A stretch of DNA of 64,000 nucleotides, from positions 62,001 through 126,000 of the forward strand of contig NZ_CP041687.1 of the NCBI RefSeq assembly GCF_007362475.1. Reading direction: 5' to 3'. Source of the stretch: Chryseobacterium sp. SNU WT5. Its GTDB lineage: Bacteria; Bacteroidota; Bacteroidia; Flavobacteriales; Weeksellaceae. The notes beneath the pieces were generated by a model. That model was not told where the DNA came from, searched no databases, and was given only the letters and a program-made list of their open reading frames with translations. The first letter of the stretch is position 1; each line of letters starts with the position of its first letter. Made by a program: the position numbers and the translations under genes. Below are positions 54,905-62,983 of the stretch, piece by piece.

Positions 54905-55156
54905 TCAAGACTCATTACCATCAGATAAAAATTCATCTTCAGAAATATCATCGTTCTCTTGAAGTATTTTCTCCGCAGCGTCGAAATCTCGCTCGCTTAC
55001 CAATAAATAATAGTTTTGTGACATAGGAAATACCGCAATATTGTTTACATATTCATTTTTTACGTAGCTGGGGATTTCGCGAGAAGCGAGTTTCGTTTTG
55101 GCTACCTCGATTTCATATAAGTAAGAAGATTGGAAAATAGCAACTAGTTCTGACAT
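54905..55156 (-). CDS. DUF2007 family protein
   Basis: The 83-residue protein has a ferredoxin-like fold pattern (LVAIFQSSYLYEIEVAKTKLASREIPSYVKNEY, then YYLLVSERDFDAAEKIL). DUF2007 proteins are called putative signal-transducing proteins, but their function is not established. The acidic tail (EDEFLSDGNES) is of flexible type. Confidence 0.88.
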   Translation of the reverse strand: MSELVAIFQSSYLYEIEVAKTKLASREIPSYVKNEYVNNIAVFPMSQNYYLLVSERDFDAAEKILQENDDISEDEFLSDGNES

Positions 55157-55240
55157 GTTTTCTTTTTGTGAAGTTACTTATTTTTTGTCAAAATTATAGA
55201 GAAAATATAAAGCTTTTATAAGAAAGACCTAAGAACTTCC

Positions 55241-55355
55241 AGCCCCGGTTGAAGCAATTGTTTGAGCTCTTTTTTCTTTTCCAAGGGTTATTTCGGAAGG
55301 CGAAGAAAAAAAGCGAGTGCGGAAAACGGGTACATCCTCGAATTTCCACACTCAC
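55241..55355. repeat. AGCCCCGGTTGAAGC...AGCGAGTGCGG interspersed-type element with hairpin
   Basis: It starts with AGCCCCGGTTGAAGC, has a long T- then A-rich centre, and closes with AAGCGAGTGCGGAAAACGGG. Bacteroidota intergenic regions commonly hold such an element (AGCCCCGATTGAAGCGG...AGCGGAAAGCGGG, from memory). GAGTGCGGAAA (55315-55325) pairs with TTTCCACACTC (55343-55353) with one C-A mismatch. Confidence 0.5.
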
Positions 55356-55392
55356 TTGTAGCTTCTAAAAAGAATTATTTTTTAAATTTTTC

Positions 55393-56802
55393 TCAGCTCA
55401 TTTTCTTTCTGTTAATAAACCAATAAACGGGTACTCCAAGTAGAATCAGGATAAAACCAGGCCAAGTATATTGAGGTTTAAAGATGATTAAGAGCACACA
55501 GAATGCGGTGCCGATTAATAAATAAATGATGGGTGTAATTGGATACAACCAGGTTTTGTAAGGTCGTTCTAACGCAGGCTTTTTGATTCTCATATAGATC
55601 ACTCCAAAGACGGTTACCATGTAGAATAGAACAATAATGAATGAAATCATATCCAGTAAATCTCCATACTGACCTGACAAAGCAAGTATGCAAGCCCAAC
55701 CTCCTTGCATCCAAAGCGATTTTCCGGGGACATTATTAACGTTATTTTCAGCGGCCGATTTAAAAAAGAGTCCGTCTTTTGCCATCGTTTGAAAAACTCT
55801 GGCCCCAGCTAACACTAATCCATTAATACATCCAAAAGTGGAAATCATTACTAAGATTGCCATGATGATGGTTCCTGTACTTCCGAAAATAACCTCCGAA
55901 GCAGCGACCGCTGGACGATTATTATCTGCAAAAGCAATTCCGTTACGATCCAAAGCATGTAGATAAACGAAGTTCACCAAGAGATATAAAGTCATCACTA
56001 CGATGGTTCCCAGAACCATCGCTTTTACCACATTCTTCTTAGGATTTTCGATTTCACCTGACATAAATGTTACGTTCTCCCAAGCAACCGAACTAAATAC
56101 AGAGCCAACCATAGCAGCAGCAATACCTCCTAAAAGCGTAATACTTCCGATGGATTTCCAGCCCGTTGGTTCCAAAGTATTGCCAACATCATTCCCAAAA
56201 TCTTGATAAGCATTCCAACCAAAACTCATATTTTCTGCCCAATTTGAATTTTTAACGATAATAACTCCAAACACAATTATTGCCAATAAAGCGATAACTT
56301 TAGATGAAGTGAAAACATCCTGTAGAATTTTTCCATTCTTTAATCCGCGCGAGTTGATATAAGTAAGTAATAATATAATACCAATCGCTAAAATCTGAAT
56401 CCAGGTAATTTTAAATCCTCCGTTCTGAAAAATGGGCGCCGAATCGTTTAAAGCGGGAACTAAATAGGCGGTAAACTTTCCAAAAGCCATTGCCACCGCG
56501 GCGATTGTCCCCGTTTGAATTACAGTAAATAAACCCCAACCATAAAGAAACCCGGACATTTTTCCGAATATTTCTGTAATATAAGTGTACTGACCACCAG
56601 CTTTCGGAAACATAGAGGAGAGTTCCCCATATGATATAGCTGCTGCGATCGTCATGATGGCAGTAATCACCCATACTGCAATAAGCCAGTAGCCAGAACC
56701 TAAGTTCCGCATCATATCGGAACTCACTATAAAAATTCCGCTACCAATCATAGAGCCCATAACAAGCATGGTTGCATCCCAAAGTTTGAGTTTTTTATTC
56801 AT
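55393..56802 (-). CDS. APC-family amino acid permease
   Basis: The 469-residue inner-membrane transporter has about 12 helices, from ATG 56802; a longer in-frame reading to 56889 lacks good coding features. Marks: WDATMLVMGSMIGSGIFIVSSDM (helix 1), SYGELSSMFPKAGGQYTYI, FSSVAWENVTFMSGEIENPKKN and CINGLVLAGARVF. Substrate unknown, probably a neutral amino acid or exchanger. Isolated gene. Confidence 0.92.
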   Translation of the reverse strand: MNKKLKLWDATMLVMGSMIGSGIFIVSSDMMRNLGSGYWLIAVWVITAIMTIAAAISYGELSSMFPKAGGQYTYITEIFGKMSGFLYGWGLFTVIQTGTIAAVAMAFGKFTAYLVPALNDSAPIFQNGGFKITWIQILAIGIILLLTYINSRGLKNGKILQDVFTSSKVIALLAIIVFGVIIVKNSNWAENMSFGWNAYQDFGNDVGNTLEPTGWKSIGSITLLGGIAAAMVGSVFSSVAWENVTFMSGEIENPKKNVVKAMVLGTIVVMTLYLLVNFVYLHALDRNGIAFADNNRPAVAASEVIFGSTGTIIMAILVMISTFGCINGLVLAGARVFQTMAKDGLFFKSAAENNVNNVPGKSLWMQGGWACILALSGQYGDLLDMISFIIVLFYMVTVFGVIYMRIKKPALERPYKTWLYPITPIIYLLIGTAFCVLLIIFKPQYTWPGFILILLGVPVYWFINRKKMS

Positions 56803-57028
56803 AAGAAATCTAATAAGTATTATTCTATATTTTATCTTTTCTAAAATTATAATTTGAACTAAGAGATTTACGAATAAATTTCTATTCAATTTTGAAAGAG
56901 GTAAATATATAAATTTTCTTCAATGAATTTTCAAAATTATTCTTAACAAAACAGCATAGTTTCTGTTTCACTGAGAGTAAAGTAATCAGAGAATCAAATA
57001 ATTTTATATTTTTGTAAAAATTTACGCA

Positions 57029-57535
57029 ATGAAAAAATTAGCAATTTTAATAACCATTATACTTTCGACAGTGATCTTCGCGCAAGCCACAGAATCGAAG
57101 AAAGTGGGCCCACCAGCCGGAAATGCCTTAGTTGGGGATTTTTATGGTTCACCTATCTCGTCTAAAGTCGAAAAAAGTGCAATTTCAACTAAAAAACTGG
57201 ATCAAAAATTAAAGAAATCCGGAAAGGCAGAAAATGTAGTTGTGAAAGGAAAAGTAACTGAAGTATGTGAAAAGAAAGGTTGTTGGATGACCCTGGAAAC
57301 AGATAATAATGAAAAGTTTTTTGTGAAAATGAAAGATTATGCATTTTTCGTTCCTACAGCGCTGGTAGGAAAAACAGTTATTCTTGAAGGAAATGCAGAA
57401 ACTAAAACGATTTCGGTGGACGAACAGAAACATTATGCTGAAGACGCAAAAAAGTCACAAGCAGAAATAGATGCGATCAACAAGACTCAAGATGAAACAA
57501 GATTTATCGCCAACGGAATAAAAGTGGTCAATTAA
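57029..57535 (+). CDS. Secreted DUF4920 protein
   Basis: The 168-residue protein has a signal peptide (KLAILITIILSTVIFAQ). The body has a conserved GKVTEVCEKKGCWMTLETDNNEKFFVKMKDYAFFVP block with two Cys (Cys-x6-Cys or so), typical of DUF4920, an OB-fold-like family of unknown function. TATTTTTG at 57007-57014 is its -7 box, 14 nt before the ATG. A terminator follows. Confidence 0.88.
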   Translation: MKKLAILITIILSTVIFAQATESKKVGPPAGNALVGDFYGSPISSKVEKSAISTKKLDQKLKKSGKAENVVVKGKVTEVCEKKGCWMTLETDNNEKFFVKMKDYAFFVPTALVGKTVILEGNAETKTISVDEQKHYAEDAKKSQAEIDAINKTQDETRFIANGIKVVN

Positions 57536-57554
57536 AAGATTCAATCAAATACAT

Positions 57555-57590
57555 AAAGCCGTCACAATCGTAATTGGAACGGCTTTTTTT
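57555..57590 (+). terminator. Intrinsic terminator after the DUF4920 gene
   Basis: AAAGCCGT / ACGGCTTT with a 16-nt loop, then a T-run. Confidence 0.85.
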
Positions 57591-57662
57591 AGGTCTTAAC
57601 GTCGGGCTCCTTCAAGAATATCGAATACGCAGAGAGTTATTTAAAACGTTGAAACAATTTTT

Positions 57663-58769
57663 TTATTCTATCATAAAATCAACTTCAGCGTCTAATTTGG
57701 GAAATTTTCTATTGCAAAAGAATTTTTTTCCTGTACAGTCTATTTCTTTCCAACCTTTCTTATTGCCCACATCACCAACTTCTACAATAATTGGGGTGAA
57801 TGTAATGTCTTCGTCACCAGGTTTTAACTCTTCCCTGTATTGAACTGCAATATCCAAAATACACTCAAAATCAGTGTTCAATTTTATATTTCTATAAATA
57901 AGATCGAAGTGTGTTTCTTTATTTTCCGGTATTTCAGCATACAGTTCCCAACCATTTGTTGATCCTGCCAATTCACTCATTATTTTCAATGACTCATACA
58001 GAGCCAAGGTGTAATATTTACGAGTTTCCTTTCTCTTATAATCATTTGGGAAATGGCCTCCTTCAAATAAAATCGTAGGAAGTCCCGCTATCGTTAAGTT
58101 ATCACCTACTGAATTCGGATAAAATTCATCGGAATATCGTCCAATCTGGTTCGGCAAAACCCTACTTAATTTACGGTAAATACCGGCAATTACTGCTTTG
58201 GTTTTCTTTCTCGTTTCGGTAATACTTCGCTCCATATTTTCCGCTGGTGCAAGAAATGATAATGTAGCAGGATGAACTCCGTCCGTCGTAAAAATGGTCC
58301 TTTGTTCATGAAGATTTAATGCATAATCATAAGAAGCTCCCTTTAATACGTTTTTAAAGATTGCCAACTCTTTACTGGAATTTTTAATAAAATCTCGATT
58401 AAGATCAATATCGATCGCATTTCTCCGGGTCCATTTCTCAGCCCCATCAGGATTAAGCATAAATATAAAATCCATACTAATTTTTGAAAAAAGCACTTGT
58501 TCTAAATGTGGCTGATTTTTAAAGATAGCCAGTAAATCAAGCATCGCGTGGGTGGAATTTGATTCGTTACCATGCATTTGTGACCAGGCTAGAATTTTAA
58601 TCTTCCCATTTCCTAAGGTCATTTTATAAATTGGTTTTCCCAGATAAGAAGTTCCAACTTTCATTACAGAATCCGCATAATTCGTCTGTAGGTATTTAAA
58701 TAATTTTTCTGGGGAAATATAGCGATTAGAGAAATCAGGATTTCTGATATAATTTACTTCTTCACTCAT
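57663..58769 (-). CDS. M14-family zinc carboxypeptidase
   Basis: It is a 368-residue metallopeptidase. Zinc-binding HxxE is in WSQMHGNESNSTHAML (about 76-91), the substrate-binding Arg block is DIDLNRDFIKNS, the third zinc ligand is in LNLHEQRT, and the general-base Glu is in ILFEGGHFPNDYKR. No signal peptide is visible, so a cytosolic or unconventional location is likely. Substrate unknown. Confidence 0.92.
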   Translation of the reverse strand: MSEEVNYIRNPDFSNRYISPEKLFKYLQTNYADSVMKVGTSYLGKPIYKMTLGNGKIKILAWSQMHGNESNSTHAMLDLLAIFKNQPHLEQVLFSKISMDFIFMLNPDGAEKWTRRNAIDIDLNRDFIKNSSKELAIFKNVLKGASYDYALNLHEQRTIFTTDGVHPATLSFLAPAENMERSITETRKKTKAVIAGIYRKLSRVLPNQIGRYSDEFYPNSVGDNLTIAGLPTILFEGGHFPNDYKRKETRKYYTLALYESLKIMSELAGSTNGWELYAEIPENKETHFDLIYRNIKLNTDFECILDIAVQYREELKPGDEDITFTPIIVEVGDVGNKKGWKEIDCTGKKFFCNRKFPKLDAEVDFMIE

Positions 58770-58823
58770 CTAACAATAGTTTACATTATTCAAATTTATA
58801 ATTTTCTTTTTTAAAAAAGTGAT

Positions 58824-58835
58824 TAACATTTGTAA
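58824..58835. promoter_or_regulatory. TTACAnnTGTAA-type dyad (variant TAACA)
   Basis: TAACATTTGTAA, one base off the dyad TTACAnnTGTAA found repeatedly up to the XRE gene. Confidence 0.5.
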
Positions 58836-59056
58836 ATCTATTAAACAACTCACAATGTCACTTTGTCTGTTGATTAAAATGTGGATTACATTATTTTCAA
58901 AAATAAAAATAATATACCTAATAACCAATATGTTATATTATTTACTTAAAGTTTATTTTTACTTATGATTTAAGTACATAAACTTGTTTAAAACCTTATT
59001 TGATGGTAACTTTGGTAAACACGAATGAATTAGTAAATTGCTTATAATTAGTAATT

Positions 59057-59068
59057 TTACATTTGTAA
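59057..59068. promoter_or_regulatory. TTACAnnTGTAA dyad before terC
   Basis: TTACATTTGTAA extended to TTTTACA-TT-TGTAAAA (59055-59070), a perfect 7-bp inverted repeat. It lies 24 bp before the terC -7 box and so in the promoter. Confidence 0.65.
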
Positions 59069-59091
59069 AATAAAAGATTATATTTAATCAT

Positions 59092-59099
59092 TATATTTG
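59092..59099 (+). promoter_or_regulatory. terC -7 promoter element
   Basis: TATATTTG, 15 nt before the ATG at 59115. A TTG at 59063-59065 is too far (26 nt) and overlaps the dyad. Confidence 0.5.
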
Positions 59100-59114
59100 C
59101 ACTTTACAGATTAT

Positions 59115-60206
59115 ATGACAAACGAAAGCATCTTTTTACTTGGCTTCACCGCTTTTATCCTTATTTTACTCTTAATAGATCTGGGCTTACTCAATAAGAA
59201 ATCGGATACGGTTTCCATGAAACAAGCTGGATTAATGAGCTTTTTTGTGGTAATACTGTCGATGTGTTTTTACTTTGTACTCACAATGTATGGTCACCTA
59301 CTCCATGGGATCGACAGCATCGAAAAATTGCAGGAAGTCATTTTACGACATCACCATCCTGTAAAGATTATCCCCAATGATTTAGCGAGTAGTATTCATC
59401 TGTATAATCAAAATTTAGGGTTAGAATATTTAACAGGTTACGTAGTAGAATATGCTCTTTCAGTAGATAATATCTTTGTCATGGTGCTCATTTTTACTGC
59501 TTTTGGAGTTGCACCCCGTAATTATCACCGTGTATTATTCTGGGGAATTTTGGGAGCTATTGTAATGCGTTTCATCTTTATATTCGTAGGAGCGGCACTT
59601 ATTCAGAAATTTGAATGGATAATGTATGTATTTGGTGCATTCCTGGTATTTACTGGAGTCAAGATGTTTTTTGAAAAGGATCACGATGATAAGATCGATA
59701 CCCAAAATCATCCCGTCGTTAAATTTGCTAACAAGTACTTTAAGGTTCATAATCATTTTGTGGGAAGTAAATTCTTTGTGACCATCAATGGTATTAAGAA
59801 AATGACTCCTCTATTTCTGGTTCTAATAATCATCGAACTTACTGATTTGATATTTGCGGTTGATAGTATTCCTGCTATTTTCTCAGTAACTAAAGATCCA
59901 TACGTTGTGTTTTTCTCTAATATTTTCGCCATTATAGGACTTCGTTCCATGTTCTTCTTATTGGCAGGGATCATTGATAAGTTCAGGTTCTTAAAAGTAG
60001 GTCTAGCAATCCTATTAACTTTTATCGGTTTGAAAATGTTATTTCATGAATACTTAGATGATCTTGGCTTTTCAACAACAGATTCATTATTTGTTATTGT
60101 GGGAATATTAGGTGGTAGTATCTTCCTTTCCCTTATTCTGCCAGAACGTAAAAAGGAGCGTACTTTGAAATATGATGATAAAAATAATGATCACTTTCGA
60201 AAATAG
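59115..60206 (+). CDS. terC: TerC-family membrane protein
   Basis: It has 363 residues from ATG 59115; an earlier in-frame TTG (59097) lies inside the -7 box, so it is rejected. It has about nine membrane helices. The family's acidic motifs are EYALSVDNIFVMVLIF (about 115-130) and IELTDLIFAVDSIPAIFSVTKDPYVVFFSNIFAIIGLRSM. TerC/Alx proteins are linked to metal (Mn, Ca) export or tellurite resistance; the ion here is unknown. A dyad precedes it and others follow, which ties it to the XRE regulator. Confidence 0.93.
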   Translation: MTNESIFLLGFTAFILILLLIDLGLLNKKSDTVSMKQAGLMSFFVVILSMCFYFVLTMYGHLLHGIDSIEKLQEVILRHHHPVKIIPNDLASSIHLYNQNLGLEYLTGYVVEYALSVDNIFVMVLIFTAFGVAPRNYHRVLFWGILGAIVMRFIFIFVGAALIQKFEWIMYVFGAFLVFTGVKMFFEKDHDDKIDTQNHPVVKFANKYFKVHNHFVGSKFFVTINGIKKMTPLFLVLIIIELTDLIFAVDSIPAIFSVTKDPYVVFFSNIFAIIGLRSMFFLLAGIIDKFRFLKVGLAILLTFIGLKMLFHEYLDDLGFSTTDSLFVIVGILGGSIFLSLILPERKKERTLKYDDKNNDHFRK

Positions 60207-60336
60207 TTACAATTGTAAAAAAGTAACTGCTTGTATAACAAAACGATATAGTCTATATTTACTTTTGTAACATCTCTACAGTTTAGTTGATTGACAAATG
60301 TAATTTATATTTGTAAAATATTATTTACATTTGTAA
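60207..60336. promoter_or_regulatory. Cluster of four TTACAnnTGTAA dyads before the XRE gene
   Basis: Copies at 60207-60218 (TTACAATTGTAA, perfect), 60292-60303 (TGACAAATGTAA), 60305-60316 (TTATATTTGTAA) and 60325-60336 (TTACATTTGTAA, perfect). The third overlaps a TATATTTG -7 box (60306-60313); TTG at 60287-60289 gives a 16-nt spacer. The fourth touches the ATG at 60338. The arrangement suggests autorepression by the XRE protein (inference). Confidence 0.68.
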
Positions 60337-60337
60337 T

Positions 60338-60853
60338 ATGGATTTAAATGAAAGAATATCTAAAGTGATCTCCTATTCTGAACTATCGCTGTCAGAATTC
60401 GCAGATGAAATTGAAGTGCAACGTTCGAGCATATCCCATATTACTTCTGGGCGAAATAAACCTTCGCTGGATTTTCTCATAAAAATTAAAAATCGATTTC
60501 CAGAGTTACAATGGGAATGGCTAATTCAAGGTGATGGTGAAATGCTAAAACCAGCCGACCCAGAACCTGAAATGCTTGAAAAGCCAAAGCCTACTTCTTT
60601 GCCTGATTTGTTCTCTTTAATTAACGATGAGAACTTTGGAATTACTGAATCAGAAGATACGATCATTTCACAACCTACCGGAGAATCGAAAATTTCCGCC
60701 CCAACACCAACCGAAAATAAAATAACTCATTCTCAGCGATTAGAATCAAATGATTCTAACCATGTTACAGAATCAACTGATAAAGAAGAAGTTAAGGTTA
60801 AAAGAATTGTATTGTTTTATGATAATGGTAAATTCGAGACTTTTGAACCTTAA
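60338..60853 (+). CDS. XRE-family HTH regulator with short conserved C-terminal motif
   Basis: The 171-residue protein starts with an XRE helix-turn-helix (about 6-60; LSEFADEIEVQRSSISHITSG then PSLDFLIKIKNRFPEL and LIQGDGEM), followed by a flexible acidic Ser/Thr/Pro-rich linker and a C-terminal KRIVLFYDNGKFETFEP. No peptidase domain is present. ATG 60338 directly follows a dyad, so the 5' leader is very short. It is 85 bp before the AAA gene and 131 bp after terC. Confidence 0.9.
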   Translation: MDLNERISKVISYSELSLSEFADEIEVQRSSISHITSGRNKPSLDFLIKIKNRFPELQWEWLIQGDGEMLKPADPEPEMLEKPKPTSLPDLFSLINDENFGITESEDTIISQPTGESKISAPTPTENKITHSQRLESNDSNHVTESTDKEEVKVKRIVLFYDNGKFETFEP

Positions 60854-60938
60854 ATAAGGTCTATAAAATATATAATGTTTTAATTCTGTAAAAAATTAAT
60901 TTGTACATTTGATTTTACACATAAAAAGAAGGTATAAT

Positions 60939-62282
60939 ATGAAATTGGCTGACCTCGCAAAAGAACTACAAATTTCCACAGAGAGTTTTATCAAATTTAT
61001 TCAGGATTTCGATTTGGAACTTTCAGAATGTATCACTACCAATTTTGAAGTTAAAGATGATTTTGTAAAATTTGCCAGAGAGAATATCATCTTCCTTCGA
61101 AAATATGCACTCGATTTAAATCAGAATAAAACGATAGAGGATATTGCCGAAAGTATCGATCAGCCAACCGATAAAATTGCAGAAATTATAAAAAAGGAAA
61201 AACCAAAATTATTTGATAACGGGAAATATAAATCCTCCGTCTCAAGTTTTGGGATTGATAATCAATTAGGAGGAAATTATCAATTTATATATAACTATTT
61301 CGGTAAAAGTACTCCTCTACAAGACCGAGATTTTATCGGATATCGAGATTTATTTTTCTTCATTTCAAATGCGCTGGAGCCATTTCTAAATCATGTATCT
61401 GTAAAAGATTGGGGAATTCATAGGCCATCTGGAATTATTCTCTATGGTCCGCCAGGAAGTGGGAAGATTTTTTGGGCAAATAAAATTGCTGAAATTATCA
61501 ATTATGATTTTAAGGAAATTAAGCGGCATTTTCTAGGAACTACTTTTATCAATAATGAAAAAACAACCTTCAATGATTATCTCATAAAATTGATGAAGGA
61601 TGAAAAAGTTCTTTTATTTTTGGAAGATTTTGAAGAACTGATGGGCACAAATTCGGATGACCATTCTTTTAATGGCTGTGATGAAGAAACAAAAGAAATA
61701 ATTCTGCACAATATAAGTCATTTTGAAGAGGATAAAATTCTAATGGTAGGTTCTGCTAATTCAGTACAGCCAATTGATAAAGAAATACTTGCGCCTGGAC
61801 GATTTGATGTTTTAATTCCAGTATTTCCACCTAATTTAAAAGAACGATCCGAAATGCTACTCTATCATATGAAAGATAATCTTTCAGAAGATGCACTTCT
61901 TCTAAGAATATTGGAGGAAAATGAAGCCCATCAGATTCCCTTCTGGAATGCTATATCAAAGAAAATGCAGGTTTTTTCTAATACCATGCTAATTGATTTT
62001 ACACAAAGCTTGAAAAAGAGGATCAGAAATATCTACTTGCAAAATCATTCTTCTGATATTAAAATCACTCAAAAGATGTTAGATGGCGCTTTAAAGGACG
62101 CTTCCTCAAAACTGACAGACAATTATCTTAATCAAATTCAGGATTTTATATTTGATGTCTCCGTGAATAATTACGATGATTTCCCACAAAGAATAGAAGC
62201 ACTTAAAAAGGAATTGCTGCATTATAAAGTTGTTGACTTACCAAATAATCCGATCGGCTTTAGTCACAATGAAGACATTTAA
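60939..62282 (+). CDS. Divergent AAA ATPase-like protein with IF2_N-like N-terminus
   Basis: It has 447 residues from ATG 60939, preceded by an AGAAGG stretch; an earlier reading (60909) is rejected. Residues 1-40 (MKLADLAKELQISTESFIKF) resemble the helical IF2 N-terminal domain. Residues about 165-330 are a classic AAA module: LYGPPGSGKIF (170-178) has Ile where Walker A has Thr/Ser, Walker B is VLLFLED (224-230) with Glu-Asp in place of Asp-Glu, then Asn274 in VGSANS, and LAPGRFD (284-290) as the arginine-finger block. The fold seems intact but catalysis is doubtful. Partner and role unknown. Confidence 0.82.
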   Translation: MKLADLAKELQISTESFIKFIQDFDLELSECITTNFEVKDDFVKFARENIIFLRKYALDLNQNKTIEDIAESIDQPTDKIAEIIKKEKPKLFDNGKYKSSVSSFGIDNQLGGNYQFIYNYFGKSTPLQDRDFIGYRDLFFFISNALEPFLNHVSVKDWGIHRPSGIILYGPPGSGKIFWANKIAEIINYDFKEIKRHFLGTTFINNEKTTFNDYLIKLMKDEKVLLFLEDFEELMGTNSDDHSFNGCDEETKEIILHNISHFEEDKILMVGSANSVQPIDKEILAPGRFDVLIPVFPPNLKERSEMLLYHMKDNLSEDALLLRILEENEAHQIPFWNAISKKMQVFSNTMLIDFTQSLKKRIRNIYLQNHSSDIKITQKMLDGALKDASSKLTDNYLNQIQDFIFDVSVNNYDDFPQRIEALKKELLHYKVVDLPNNPIGFSHNEDI

Positions 62283-62289
62283 CCAATAA

Positions 62290-62322
62290 AAATAACCCAT
62301 GTAAACAGTGGGTTATTTTTAT
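62290..62322 (+). terminator. Intrinsic terminator after the AAA gene
   Basis: AAATAACCCA / TGGGTTATTT with a 9-nt loop and T-run. Confidence 0.9.
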
Positions 62323-62384
62323 TTTTACGGATCTCCGACTAGCATCTTTCACTAGTTAAGTTCCTCTTTTAACGGCACTTTGTT

Positions 62385-62858
62385 CTAAGATTCTTTTGAT
62401 CTTGAAACTCCAATTTCATATACATTTGCTTGTTTCAGGTATTTCGAACGTTCTCTCGAAGTCACCGATTCAAATTCATTATTTTTAAGGACAATAATAG
62501 GATCTTCTGCGATTTCAACCTCTCCGTTTGAAAAATATTTCTCTTCTGGGCTTTCACCATCTAAATCGGATTTAGTTTCTTGCAAATGATCAGCATATTC
62601 GCGAAACTCCGGATCTGCAGAATGAATAAATTTATATTCCGGTCCAGCTTCCACGAAAAAATGAAGTTTCCTGTTGACCAGACCAGCTTCATTTGTAAGT
62701 ACGGGATTATCGTTTCCATCCTTAAATGCGACTTCAACCAATGTCCCTAAATTTTGTGCAGCATAATTTTGAGCATCTTCAAAGGTTGGGAAGCCTGTCA
62801 TTATATCTTGGTCATTCATCTGGTATTTTGTCAATTTTTCTTTATCAAAGGTTTCCAT
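62385..62858 (-). CDS. Acidic protein, unknown function
   Basis: The 157-residue protein is acidic and has no signal peptide or membrane segment. It starts METFDKEKLTKYQMND, with FPTFEDAQNYAAQNLGTLVEVAF in the middle. No domain recognised. Converges with the AAA gene; its ATG lies in the AT-rich gap before the DPP-IV-like gene. Confidence 0.7.
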   Translation of the reverse strand: METFDKEKLTKYQMNDQDIMTGFPTFEDAQNYAAQNLGTLVEVAFKDGNDNPVLTNEAGLVNRKLHFFVEAGPEYKFIHSADPEFREYADHLQETKSDLDGESPEEKYFSNGEVEIAEDPIIVLKNNEFESVTSRERSKYLKQANVYEIGVSRSKES

Positions 62859-62955
62859 AATTTATTAAATTTTAGTTATTTGTATTATAGAATATCAATA
62901 ACATTGCCACAGAATTAAGTATTAATAAAGTTTAACGGTATTTTAAGAAAATACC

Positions 62956-62963
62956 TATCTTTG
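62956..62963 (+). promoter_or_regulatory. -7 promoter element of the DPP-IV-like gene
   Basis: TATCTTTG, 20 nt before the ATG at 62984. No proper TTG upstream. Confidence 0.5.
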
Positions 62964-62983
62964 AATTCTTATCAAATTATATT

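Noticed and set aside
56803-56889. Extended N-terminus of the APC permease
   Set aside because: The added residues do not resemble any permease start; MNKKLKLWDATM is the usual one.
56941-57000. CACTGAGAG stretch before the DUF4920 gene as a TPP riboswitch
   Set aside because: Only the CTGAGA wording matches; the rest of the aptamer is missing.
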